The position numbers and the translations under genes are program-made. The notes beneath the pieces are model-generated. The model ran no database searches. It was given only the letters and a program-made list of their open reading frames with translations, and was not told the origin of the DNA. DNA of 64,000 nucleotides from an uncultured Prolixibacteraceae bacterium. GTDB lineage: Bacteria > Bacteroidota > Bacteroidia > Bacteroidales > Prolixibacteraceae. Position 1 is the first letter of the stretch; every line of letters begins with the position of its first letter. Shown piece after piece: positions 27,625 to 36,613 of the stretch. The stretch lies in assembly GCA_913063265.1 (NCBI GenBank), contig CAJXZG010000010.1, positions 27,550 through 91,549 on the forward strand, in the 5' to 3' direction.

Positions 27625-29530
27625 ATGAATAATACCAAAATTCTAACCTTTATCATCCTCTTTCTTCTTGGATTTCAGCAAATCGATGCAAGCGATAAAC
27701 CAAACTTTATCTGGATCAATTGTGAAGATATCAGTCCAAACCTTGGTTGTTATGGCGATGATTATGCAACAACTCCCAACATCGATGCATTGGCTGAAAG
27801 CGGAATAGTTTTTACCGAAGCATTTTCTGCAGCACCAATTTGTACACCTTCCCGTACATCATTAATTACAGGTGTTTATGCAACATCAATAGGAACGCAG
27901 CATTTAAGAAGTATGGTAGAGCGAGATCCCCGAATTAAAACAATTGCTGAATTAATGAGTAACGCAGGATATTTTACATCCAATAGTGCCAAGACCGATT
28001 ACAACTTCGACCCAACAGGTATTTGGGAATACTGGAAACAGGACGAAGCTCCATGGCGACAAAGAAAAGATGACAGACCTTTTTTCTCAATGTTTGTTTA
28101 TGGAATGACACATGAAGGCAGCACCAATAAACCAGATAATTGGGAGAAAAACACTGCGGGTTGGCCCAAAGAAAAGTTTCATAAAGATCCTAATGTTTTT
28201 GTTCCACCTTACTTTCCAAACAACGATGTTTTTAAAAAAATATACAATCGTTACTACGACAATATCACGGTTTTTGATGAAACAGTTGGGGAAATTATCG
28301 AAAACCTGAAGAACGATGATTTGCTGGAGAATACTTTTGTGTTTTTCTGATCACGGTACAGGTTTGCCACGTTATAAAAGGTGGTTAAACAATACCGGAA
28401 TTCATGTTCCGCTTGTGGTTCATATTCCGGAGAAATACAAAAAACTGGTTGAGGTTAAACAAGGAAGCTCCGTTGATGATTTGGTGAATTTGGTGGATTT
28501 GCCTTCAACCGTTTTGTCTATTGCTGATGTTCCAATTCCTGAGATAATTGAGGGACAGGCATTTTTGGGTCAGCAAAAAGAAGCACCACGAAAATATATT
28601 TACACTACTCGAAGCCGTGCAGACAATATGTACGAAATGTCGCGTTCCATTCGCGATAAAAGATTTATATATATCAAACACGGACTTCCACATGTTGCTT
28701 ATATGCAACCCGGTTTTATTTTTGATGAAAAGAAAGAGAGTTTTGCAGAATTACACCGACTTTACAATTTAAATGAGTTACCGGCGGAAACAACGAAAAT
28801 GTATAAGCCAAAGGGACGGGAAGAACTTTACGATCTTGAAAACGATCCCTTCGAACTGAATAACCTTGCTGATGACCCGAATTATAAAAAGATAAAAAAT
28901 AAATTAAAAGATGAACTGGCGGATTGGCAAATTAAAACACATGATACCGGCTTATTTCATGAAGCTGAATATATGTGGGAATCCAGGGATTCGAATCCGT
29001 ATAACTGGAGTCGTGAACAACCTGAAAAAAGAATTAAAAGCCTGGTTGAAATTTCCTCAAATATTGGCGATAAAGATGCAAATTTCTGGTTGTCAAAATT
29101 AAAAGACAAAGATCCTGCGGTAAGGTACTGGGCTGTGATTGGCTTACACGCATTGAATGACAACTCTTTAAAAGTGATTGAAGCATTAGACAAAGCCCTG
29201 GAAGATGAAAATCCAACCGTAGCCATTTCTGCAGCTTTAACAATGCTTGAGTACAAAACTTCGGATAAAGCACTTGATGTACTAGGAAAATATATGTTGG
29301 ATGATCGACCTTATGTTTCTTTATATGCATCGCGTTGTACAGAACTGGCCGGGATAAAAGCTAAACCTTTGATTCCTGTTATGTACGAAGTGTTGGAGAA
29401 AAATAAAAAACAAGAAGGCGTACCAAGTAACCATAAAGTGTACAAAGATTTTGAATTTGCCTCTTTTACCAGCTGGTCGATAAAATATGCTTTGCACATT
29501 TGTGGGGAGGATATTGATTATTCATTTTAA
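27625..29530 (+). pseudogene. S1 sulfatase with C-terminal HEAT-like repeats, split by a frameshift
   Basis: The first frame (27625-28350) holds signal peptide 1-22, metal-binding NCEDISP and the sulfatase signature PICTPSRTSL with formylglycine cysteine C73, then stops just after ENTFVFF. The second frame carries on from about 28347 with SDHGTGLPRYKRWL, the expected metal-binding segment, and runs to 29530. The break is at a run of five T (28342-28346); four T would give one reading frame, VFSDHG. Residues from about 240 of the second part form HEAT-like helical repeats (KDKDPAVRYWAVIGLHAL, then DENPTVAISAALTMLEY), a known arrangement in some Bacteroidota sulfatases. Either a recent inactivation, a sequencing indel, or less likely a programmed +1 shift. 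Confidence 0.85.
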
Positions 29531-29576
29531 GAATATATTTTATAAGTGCAATTACAAAAACTATTGGATTTCTCAT

Positions 29577-29650
29577 TAAACTCTCCCTCACTCCCTCTCT
29601 TCGAGAAGAGAGGGAAGATTGTTACGCAGAAACAATAAGGGTGAGTTATA
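29577..29650. repeat. MITE-like palindromic element
   Basis: Outer ends AACTCTCCCT and AGGGTGAGTT are imperfect inverted repeats. Inside, CCCTCTCTTC (29593-29602) and GAAGAGAGGG (29605-29614) are perfect 10-bp arms. A second small hairpin (ATTGTT/AACAAT) follows. It lies in the 203-bp spacer between the sulfatase and GH27 genes. Confidence 0.5.
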
Positions 29651-29733
29651 AAATAGAAGTATTTCGAAACCAATAATTATTATTTAACATTCAATTTTGT
29701 TATTAAGTAGAACATAATCAAATAAATAAATCA

Positions 29734-30930
29734 ATGAAACAACTAACATTATTTTTAATATCAATTATCTTCTTGTTCTCGAATGCAACAGCACAAGAAG
29801 GATTTGACAAACTTGCGTTAACACCGCCAATGGGCTGGAACAGTTGGAATACTTTCAGGCTGGAAATTAACGAAGACCTTGTAAAAGAGGTAGCCGATGT
29901 TTTTATCGAAAAAGGTCTAAAAGATGCCGGTTACGAATTTGTAGTTATCGACGATGGCTGGCAAATCGATCGCGATGAGGAAGGAAATATTATCACAAAC
30001 CCTGATAAATTTCCATCAGGAATAAAAGATTTGGCCGATTATGTACACACCAAGGGATTAAAATTTGGGATTTATTCCGATGCAGGTTACGAAACCTGTG
30101 GAGGTTTTCCCGGTAGTTTGGGCTATGAATATCAGGACGCCCGGCAATATGCTGCCTGGGGTGTGGATTATTTAAAATACGATTGGTGCAACACAGGAAA
30201 TCAAAGTGCACCCGACAGTTATTTGTTAATGCGAAACGCCATAGAAAAGGCAGGTCGACCGATTGTTTTTAGCATGTGCGAGTGGGGACTTTCGAAACCA
30301 TGGGAGTGGGGCGAAGGAATTGGGAATCTTTGGCGTACAACTTTAGATATTCGTCCTTGCTGGGATTGTAGTAAAATGGGACATATTAACGAAGTACGAG
30401 TGGAGAATTTTATGGGATTTACAAAAATCCTCGACTTGCAGGAAGGATTGGAAATTTATGCCGGACCGGGGCACTGGAACGATCCCGATATGCTGGAAGT
30501 TGGAAACGGGGAGTTAACTTATGATGAAAATGTTGCCCACTTTAGTTTGTGGTGTATTTTGGCAGCTCCACTAATGTTGGGAAACGATGTTCGAAATATG
30601 TCGGACGAAATACTTGAAATTGTTACCAACAAAGAATTGATTGCTGTTAACCAGGATCCTTTAGGGCGTCAGGGCAAAAAAGTTCGTGATGATGGCGATT
30701 TTGAAGTTTGGAGTAAAGAATTAAATGATGGAAGTAGGGCGGTGTGTTTGTTTAACCGTTCAGAAGAAGAAGCTGAATTTGGATTTACGTGGAGTGAAGT
30801 TGGTCTGCCTCAAAATATAGATTTTAAATTACGCGACCTTTGGTTAAAAGAAGAATTAGGAAAATTTGATGGAGAATACAAGGCTATAGTTCCATCACAT
30901 GGGGTGGTTGTGGTGAAGGTTTATAATTAG
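29734..30930 (+). CDS. GH27 alpha-galactosidase
   Basis: Secreted retaining alpha-galactosidase of 398 residues, signal peptide 1-20 (ending NATA-QE). Family landmarks are the opening LTPPMGWNSWNTFR, nucleophile D150 in YLKYDWCN, acid/base D205 in WRTTLDIRPCW, and GHWNDPDMLEVGNG. A short C-terminal beta domain follows the TIM barrel. It should remove terminal alpha-linked galactose, or possibly N-acetylgalactosamine or arabinopyranose, which the same family can accept. It lies between a sulfatase and a GH2 enzyme. Confidence 0.93.
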   Translation: MKQLTLFLISIIFLFSNATAQEGFDKLALTPPMGWNSWNTFRLEINEDLVKEVADVFIEKGLKDAGYEFVVIDDGWQIDRDEEGNIITNPDKFPSGIKDLADYVHTKGLKFGIYSDAGYETCGGFPGSLGYEYQDARQYAAWGVDYLKYDWCNTGNQSAPDSYLLMRNAIEKAGRPIVFSMCEWGLSKPWEWGEGIGNLWRTTLDIRPCWDCSKMGHINEVRVENFMGFTKILDLQEGLEIYAGPGHWNDPDMLEVGNGELTYDENVAHFSLWCILAAPLMLGNDVRNMSDEILEIVTNKELIAVNQDPLGRQGKKVRDDGDFEVWSKELNDGSRAVCLFNRSEEEAEFGFTWSEVGLPQNIDFKLRDLWLKEELGKFDGEYKAIVPSHGVVVVKVYN

Positions 30931-30933
30931 TTT

Positions 30934-31025
30934 CTAACTCTGTGAAACTCTGAGTATTCTTTGTGCAACTCTGTGTTAAAGCTATTACACAAAGTCTCAC
31001 AAAGTAGGTACAAAGAATCTCGAAG
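30934..31025. repeat. Intergenic imperfect inverted repeat, copy 2
   Basis: Same design as 27511-27600: a left arm with GTGAAACTCTGAG and TTCTTTGTGCAAC, and a right arm with CACAAAG, CTCACAAAG and TACAAAGAA. It fills the 110-bp gap between the GH27 and GH2 genes. Confidence 0.5.
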
Positions 31026-31040
31026 ATTAAATCATTAATC

Positions 31041-33233
31041 ATGAAAAATTACCTGTATTTAGTTTTGGTTGTTTTTTTATTTGTACAATGCTCAACGGAA
31101 TCTTCAAAAAGGACAACAATTTCTTTAAAAGGATCCTGGCAAATTGCACAAAGTGTTATAGACCAAATTCCGGAAAAGTTTGAACGGGAAATTCCGGTTC
31201 CGGGTTTGGTGGATTTGGCTTTACCGGCTTTTGATAGTGTTGGGGTAAAAACGCAAATAAGAAATTATTTCTGGTACAAAACAACATTTAATACAAATGC
31301 AGAAGATTCGCAAATAGCCATCCTAAAATTTCATAAGGTAAAGTACGGATTAAAAGCCTGGATTAATGGCTTTGAGATAGGGGAGAGTATGCTCAATTTT
31401 ACCCCCGCAAAATTTCAGGTAAAGGAGTTTCTTCGAGAAGGTGAAAACGAATTGATAGTCCGTGTTTTTGCCACACCCGACATGTTACCAGACTCGATAG
31501 TTTGGGGACACGATTTTGAAAAATTGAAATATATTCCCGGAATTTACGATGATGTCCAGTTGATACTTACCAATCCACCCTTTATTAAAAATGTTCAGCT
31601 TGTTCCTCAAATCGAGGAAAGTAAAATCGATGTATTGTGTTGGTTAGAAGGGACAAAACAGAAAAATCAGATTTTAAATTACAAAATTACTGAAGTTAAA
31701 GGTGGGGCTGTAGTTGCCAAAGGGAAAGTAACTAAAGAACTGGAAAAAATTGATGGAGAAGACGGGGCTCAGTTTTCGATAGAAATCCCCGGTGCAAAAC
31801 TTTGGTCGCCGGAAAATCCTTTTTTATATGAATTAGAAATTCAGACTGAGGAAGATTCGTACAAATCTAATTTTGGCATGCGCAATTTTAGGTTTAATCC
31901 GGAAACAAAACGAGCTGAATTAAACAATGCGTTGTATTATTTACGGGGAACCAACATTTGTATTTTTCGTTTTTCTGAAGATGCGGTTCGAAATGATTTA
32001 ATTTGGAATAAAGAATGGGTACGCGGATTGTATCGGAAAATGAAAGATTTGCATTACAACAGCTTTCGTTTTTGTATCGGATTTCCTCCCGGGTTTTGGT
32101 ATGATTTGGCTGATGAAATGGGATTTGTTGTTCAGGATGAATACCCGATTTGGTATGGTGCCCGGCCCGAAATGTTTCCAACAACCTGGACGGCAACGGA
32201 GCTGGCTTTTGAATACAGCGAATGGATGAAGGAACGCTGGAATCATGCCTGTGTTTTAACCTGGGATGCACAAAACGAATCGCTTACAGATTTAACAGGG
32301 GAAGCATTAGAATTGGTTCGTCATCTCGACCGCTCCAACCGACCCTGGGACAATGGTTATTCGCCACCCATGCGGGAAAGTGATCCTATAGAAACTCACC
32401 CTTATCGATTACAGAATTTTTTGGGAAAACGACCAGGAGTGCAAGGTCCATTGTTTGATTATTTTACTGAAAAGCTAATTCCTGACAACGGACCAAGTGA
32501 ATTATATCCTCCTGAAGATGGTGGAATATATCCTAATCCGATTATTATTAATGAGTATCCGTTTTATTGGCTCAACCGTGATGGATTGCCAACCGGACTT
32601 ACAAAATATATTTATCAAAATATTTTTCAGGAAGAGTTAAGCAAAGAAGCATATCAATTAACTCATGCGCAGGTGGTTGCAAAACTTACGCAGTATTGGC
32701 GAGCGTATAGAACAAGCGCTGGAGTTCAGCATTTTGTGATGTTGGGATACTCACGTGGGCAAAATGAAAAAGATTATACAAGCGATAATTTTGTAGACGT
32801 TGCAAACCTAAAACTGGAACCTCAGTTTGAAAAGTATATGAAAAGTGCCATGTATCCCGTTTGTATTTTAATCGACCGGTGGGAAGAGTGGTTTTGTAAA
32901 GAAACTCAAATTGAAATTCCGGTAAAATTGATAAATGACAATCCGGAATCATGGAAAAACAGAGTAACTTTCCAATTGAAAAAGGGAGAAGATATTCTAT
33001 CTCAGCTTGAAAAAGAAATTGAAATTCCGGGTTATGGATCTTTTGATTTTACAGAAACAATTGACCGACCAAAGGAATTTGGATTTTATACAGTACTGGT
33101 TTCCTTCGAAGAAAATGGAGAAACTATATTTTCAGAATATAATTTTGAGGTAAGAAAAACAGAAGTCAAACAATACGAATCACCTTCAAAATGGGTGGAT
33201 AAACAGTTTATTCATGCAAAAGAAAATGGATGA
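31041..33233 (+). CDS. GH2-family beta-glycosidase, lipoprotein
   Basis: Lipoprotein glycosidase of 730 residues: lipobox LFVQC with C17, an N-terminal jelly-roll sugar-binding domain (GSWQIA, then FHKVKYGLKAWINGFEIG), an Ig-like domain, and a TIM barrel with acid/base E413 in WDAQNES and likely nucleophile E505 in IINEYPFYW. This is the GH2 arrangement (beta-galactosidase, glucuronidase or mannosidase group), although the core is divergent and lacks long classic signatures. It is last in the first module; the next gene starts 294 bp on after a fresh promoter. Confidence 0.82.
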   Translation: MKNYLYLVLVVFLFVQCSTESSKRTTISLKGSWQIAQSVIDQIPEKFEREIPVPGLVDLALPAFDSVGVKTQIRNYFWYKTTFNTNAEDSQIAILKFHKVKYGLKAWINGFEIGESMLNFTPAKFQVKEFLREGENELIVRVFATPDMLPDSIVWGHDFEKLKYIPGIYDDVQLILTNPPFIKNVQLVPQIEESKIDVLCWLEGTKQKNQILNYKITEVKGGAVVAKGKVTKELEKIDGEDGAQFSIEIPGAKLWSPENPFLYELEIQTEEDSYKSNFGMRNFRFNPETKRAELNNALYYLRGTNICIFRFSEDAVRNDLIWNKEWVRGLYRKMKDLHYNSFRFCIGFPPGFWYDLADEMGFVVQDEYPIWYGARPEMFPTTWTATELAFEYSEWMKERWNHACVLTWDAQNESLTDLTGEALELVRHLDRSNRPWDNGYSPPMRESDPIETHPYRLQNFLGKRPGVQGPLFDYFTEKLIPDNGPSELYPPEDGGIYPNPIIINEYPFYWLNRDGLPTGLTKYIYQNIFQEELSKEAYQLTHAQVVAKLTQYWRAYRTSAGVQHFVMLGYSRGQNEKDYTSDNFVDVANLKLEPQFEKYMKSAMYPVCILIDRWEEWFCKETQIEIPVKLINDNPESWKNRVTFQLKKGEDILSQLEKEIEIPGYGSFDFTETIDRPKEFGFYTVLVSFEENGETIFSEYNFEVRKTEVKQYESPSKWVDKQFIHAKENG

Positions 33234-33379
33234 AAAGTATTGTTAAAAACCATGTGTTAAATAAAGGTGCGGTTAGATGCTCAGTTTTCTTCTGTTATAT
33301 AAATTATATTTGCTAAATTGTACGCTAATTCCCAGTCACATATAACTTCTTACAAATCATCTTAAATTATTCTATAATT

Positions 33380-33412
33380 ATACTTGTACGTACAAGTATT
33401 TTTGTATATTTG
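33380..33412 (+). promoter_or_regulatory. Perfect 20-bp palindromic operator overlapping a promoter
   Basis: ATACTTGTACGTACAAGTAT (33380-33399) is a perfect palindrome. Its left half supplies a -33-like CTTG ending at 33386. After 18 bases comes TATATTTG (33405-33412), an exact TAnnTTTG -7 element. Transcription would start near 33419, leaving a leader of about 109 bases before 33528, almost the same length as at the 18012 gene. A protein bound to the palindrome would block the -33 box. The core is shared with 17895-17906. Confidence 0.75.
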
Positions 33413-33476
33413 TATTGTTATGCCGGTAACTCAGAAGTTATTCTGAATAATTATCGGAGAAAACTTTAGTTAAATG

Positions 33477-33496
33477 CTTATCAAAAATGATAAGCC
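33477..33496 (+). other. Leader hairpin before the GH9 gene at 33528
   Basis: GCTTATC and GATAAGC are perfect 7-bp arms around AAAAAT, about 30 bases before the start codon. There is no T tract, so it is more likely an mRNA stability or translation element than a terminator. Confidence 0.4.
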
Positions 33497-33527
33497 ATAG
33501 TGAATTAAAGAACTTGACCATAAACTT

Positions 33528-35834
33528 ATGAGAAATCAAACAAAAAAAATAGCGTTAGGAATCCTAATGTTTTTTGTCTTAATAATGCACTTTCAATCAA
33601 ATGCGACAAAACTTATTGAAGTTCTTCCAGTAGATAATCAGTGCCTCGTTCTTCATTTCCAGGATGGAGCCGTAGAATACAACTGGGACGATACAATTAG
33701 TGGTTCTTGCAATGGGTGGGATTATTATCATACTGAAAAATGGAGTTTGTGTCCCGACAAAGATCAATATATTCCTTTTGGAAATGCCTTAAATACAAAT
33801 CCGGAAATCCTTTCATCAGCTTTTTCAATCGTTTCTGTGGACGACAAAAATTATGGATTATTAGGAAAAACACCGGTTAAAGTTTATCGAAAGTCTAAAG
33901 TGTGGGAAGCGGCAATTGATGAAAGGATACCGGCAATGCATCACTGGATTTACCTGGAGTTACCTCACCCTTTGGAAAAAGGAGTAAAATATGACATAAA
34001 AATTGATGGAAAAACGGAATCGGATAAAACCGAATTTGAATTGGTTTATGATGAATACAAATTAGAATCACCTTCAATTAAAATTTCAAATATAGGTTAC
34101 GAAACTGATGCAGTTTTTAAATCAGCAGATGTGTATTTATGGATGGGTGACGGAGGTGGCCGTGATTTTTCAAGATTTACAGGAAAGAACTTTTATTTGG
34201 TCGATTCAAAAACCAACAAAAAAGCATTTACAGGTAAACTGGAATTCAGAACAAAAAGTAAACCGGAGCCAGAATATGATAAAAACTTTACCGAAGCCGA
34301 TGTTTGGGATTGTGATTTTTCAGAATTTAAAAAGCCGGGAAAATACAAATTGGTAATTGATGGAATTGGATGCAGTCGGCCTTTTGAAATTGGAGATAAT
34401 CTTTTTGATGAAGCTTTTAAAGTAGCAATGCAGGGAATGTTTTATCTGCGAATGGGTTGTGAAGAAAAACCGGTTGGTGATAATCCCCGGGCCCGCAGAC
34501 CATTATTTAAACAGGGTGTGGAACCTGATGGTTTTGAAGTTTTTATTTCAAAAAAGGATATGGTAACAGGAACCAATCCCGACAACCGAAATTATTACAG
34601 TGAAGAAATCACTGGCGACGTAGCCAAAGAAACATGGGGAGGTTGGTGTGATGCTTATGACAACGATCAGCGTCCACCAAATTTTATCACAGTTTTTGAT
34701 ATTCTTCTTACCTACTATTTAAATCCTGATATCTATAAAGATAATCAGCTGTATGTAACCGAAATTAACAATGCTATTCCTGATATTTTGGATGAAGCAC
34801 TTTATGAAATCGACTGGTGGTTGCGAATGCGAGATGCTAATGGAAGGTATTTAACCGGACTTACAAATATTACCGATCATAAAGTGAATTATGCCGGTGC
34901 TCCATGTGCATGGCAGGGCTATTGCGTGGCTGCCGGATGTGCGATGGTTGCCGACTGTTTCAGGCTGAATGGAAATCAAAAACTTCAAAAGAAATACCAG
35001 ACTGAAGCTTTAACTGCTTACAAATGGGCTGAAAAGCAAACCGATCAGATGAGGGATGTAGCATCCAGTAATTTAAGAGGTAAGGATTTAAAAATGACAG
35101 CAGCAGCAGCCTTGTTTAATTTAACCGGGGAAAGTGTTTATGAGGAAGTTGTAAAAGCGGAAAGTGAAGTAACAAATGCGACATCCAAGGTTCGGAATAT
35201 AGGAAAATGGGAACAACAGTTTGCTGCAGTTCCTTACATTTTATCACCGCAAAAAATCTCTTTTCCTGAACTTCAATCCAGCATGAGAAAATCAATCATT
35301 AATCAGGCTAAAATTGATTATGTGGATAAAATGAAAAACAGTCCGACTAAAGCAATTCGCTGGTCAGGAGGTTGGGAAGGAATGATGCAAACATCCAACG
35401 AGATTTCCCTGGTTGCAATAGCACATAAACTGACTAAAAATAAAGAGGACAAGAAATATTTTGAAAAAGGCTTGTATGCAGAGGCTGAGTGGACTTTAGG
35501 AAGAAATCCGCTTGGTTTGGTTCAAATGACCGGATTAACAGAACGCTGTTTTACACAGACTTTTGCTCCGGGTCGACGGGATGGATACCCCGGATTAACA
35601 CCGGGATGGACACCATATATGTGCCGTGACGGCTGGATGAGAGGTGACGATAATATTATCGCATGCGATTGGTACACTGCGCGAAGTTATCCTGAAAATA
35701 AAGAAGTATGGCCATGGGGAGAAACATTTTGGAATAGTCGTTATTGCGTTCCAAGTGGAGAGACTACTCCCCATCAAACCATTCGTCAGAAAATTGTTTT
35801 GTATGGCTATTTATTGGCTTTAGGGAACAATTAG
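33528..35834 (+). CDS. GH9-like glycoside hydrolase (A2)
   Basis: Secreted protein of 768 residues, with a signal peptide over about 1-27. The N-terminal domain begins LIEVLPVDNQCLVLHFQDG, close to the start of the 973-residue GH9 at 22045 (IIEIIPITNKIIALHFDDG). An Ig-like domain (about 185-290, DFSEFKKPGKYKLVIDGIG) is followed by the GH9 barrel, with the Asp pair D375/D378 in GGWCDAYDNDQ, the motif INNAIPDILDEA, and candidate acid E745 in GETTPHQT. It lacks the C-terminal Ig-like region and T9SS tail of its paralogue. It is first after the 33380 operator and 58 bp ahead of gntR. Confidence 0.83.
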   Translation: MRNQTKKIALGILMFFVLIMHFQSNATKLIEVLPVDNQCLVLHFQDGAVEYNWDDTISGSCNGWDYYHTEKWSLCPDKDQYIPFGNALNTNPEILSSAFSIVSVDDKNYGLLGKTPVKVYRKSKVWEAAIDERIPAMHHWIYLELPHPLEKGVKYDIKIDGKTESDKTEFELVYDEYKLESPSIKISNIGYETDAVFKSADVYLWMGDGGGRDFSRFTGKNFYLVDSKTNKKAFTGKLEFRTKSKPEPEYDKNFTEADVWDCDFSEFKKPGKYKLVIDGIGCSRPFEIGDNLFDEAFKVAMQGMFYLRMGCEEKPVGDNPRARRPLFKQGVEPDGFEVFISKKDMVTGTNPDNRNYYSEEITGDVAKETWGGWCDAYDNDQRPPNFITVFDILLTYYLNPDIYKDNQLYVTEINNAIPDILDEALYEIDWWLRMRDANGRYLTGLTNITDHKVNYAGAPCAWQGYCVAAGCAMVADCFRLNGNQKLQKKYQTEALTAYKWAEKQTDQMRDVASSNLRGKDLKMTAAAALFNLTGESVYEEVVKAESEVTNATSKVRNIGKWEQQFAAVPYILSPQKISFPELQSSMRKSIINQAKIDYVDKMKNSPTKAIRWSGGWEGMMQTSNEISLVAIAHKLTKNKEDKKYFEKGLYAEAEWTLGRNPLGLVQMTGLTERCFTQTFAPGRRDGYPGLTPGWTPYMCRDGWMRGDDNIIACDWYTARSYPENKEVWPWGETFWNSRYCVPSGETTPHQTIRQKIVLYGYLLALGNN

Positions 35835-35892
35835 ACCAAATAAAAGAGTAGGAACTTGAAGAACTTATCCATACAGACTAACAAATTGAATT

Positions 35893-36594
35893 ATGAAGAA
35901 ATACATCAAAGTTCGGGACAAATTAAAAAAGCAAATTCAACTTGGAGAATTTAAAGTTGGAGATTTGCTTCCATCGGAACACACGCTTTGCCGTACATTT
36001 TCAATCACACGAACAACGGCAAGAAAAGCTTTGGATGAACTTTTAAAGGAAGGCTTTATTGAAAAGCAACACGGTAAGGGAAGTGTTGTAATCGAACGGA
36101 GACAATCCCTCGGTTTGTTGTCGGTAAAAGGTTTCTCTGAGGCAGTTGGTGAAAATGTAAGAACAACATTTCTTCAAAAGCCAAAGGTTGACAATTGGAG
36201 TGATGAAATTTTTTCGAAAATAAATAGTTCAGACTCCAGGGCGCAATGCGTAAGTTTTGAACGGGTTAGGTTTGTTGGCGATTTCCCGGTCATGATTGGA
36301 AAAAACTGGTTTAATGGCAATATAATACCCGGAATCACGGAAACGGAATTTGTGGAAGGATCATTTTTCAAAACATTAAGCAACAGGTATCTGATAGAAG
36401 TGACAGGCTCCTCTTCGGAATTGCGGGCAGAGGCTGCGAGCGAAAGAGTCGCAAAACTGCTTAAAATTGAAACAGGTACACCAATTCTCCATATTTCATT
36501 GAAATTTAAAACCAGTAATCCAAAACTTGCCATTTATAGTGAGTTGCATTGCAATACCAGTAAATTCCCGATTGGTAGTAGTTATTTTATGTAA
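35893..36594 (+). CDS. GntR-family (HutC/UTRA) transcriptional regulator
   Basis: Regulator of 233 residues. The N-terminal winged helix (about 3-66) has the GntR pattern GDLLPSEHTLCRTFSITRTT followed by ARKALDELLKEGFIEKQHGKGS. A UTRA effector-binding domain spans about 85-225. HutC-type members sense small metabolites, often sugar derivatives, and bind palindromes with a GT-N4-AC core. Two such palindromes occur in this window, at 17865-17908 and 33380-33399, both on promoters of GH9-containing operons. The gene itself sits inside the second operon, which would give autoregulation. The effector is unknown. Confidence 0.92.
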   Translation: MKKYIKVRDKLKKQIQLGEFKVGDLLPSEHTLCRTFSITRTTARKALDELLKEGFIEKQHGKGSVVIERRQSLGLLSVKGFSEAVGENVRTTFLQKPKVDNWSDEIFSKINSSDSRAQCVSFERVRFVGDFPVMIGKNWFNGNIIPGITETEFVEGSFFKTLSNRYLIEVTGSSSELRAEAASERVAKLLKIETGTPILHISLKFKTSNPKLAIYSELHCNTSKFPIGSSYFM

Positions 36595-36613
36595 AATTCA
36601 AGAATAAAAGAAA

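Noticed and set aside
28980..29010. A tRNA T-loop-like string (GATTCGAATCC) on the plus strand
   Set aside because: It lies inside the sulfatase coding frame (encoding DSNPY), and no acceptor, D or anticodon stems could be found around it.
27625..29530. Programmed ribosomal frameshift as the explanation for the split sulfatase
   Set aside because: The needed shift is +1 at TTT-T, no stimulatory structure or known recoding signal is visible, and simple gain of one T in a homopolymer is a better explanation.
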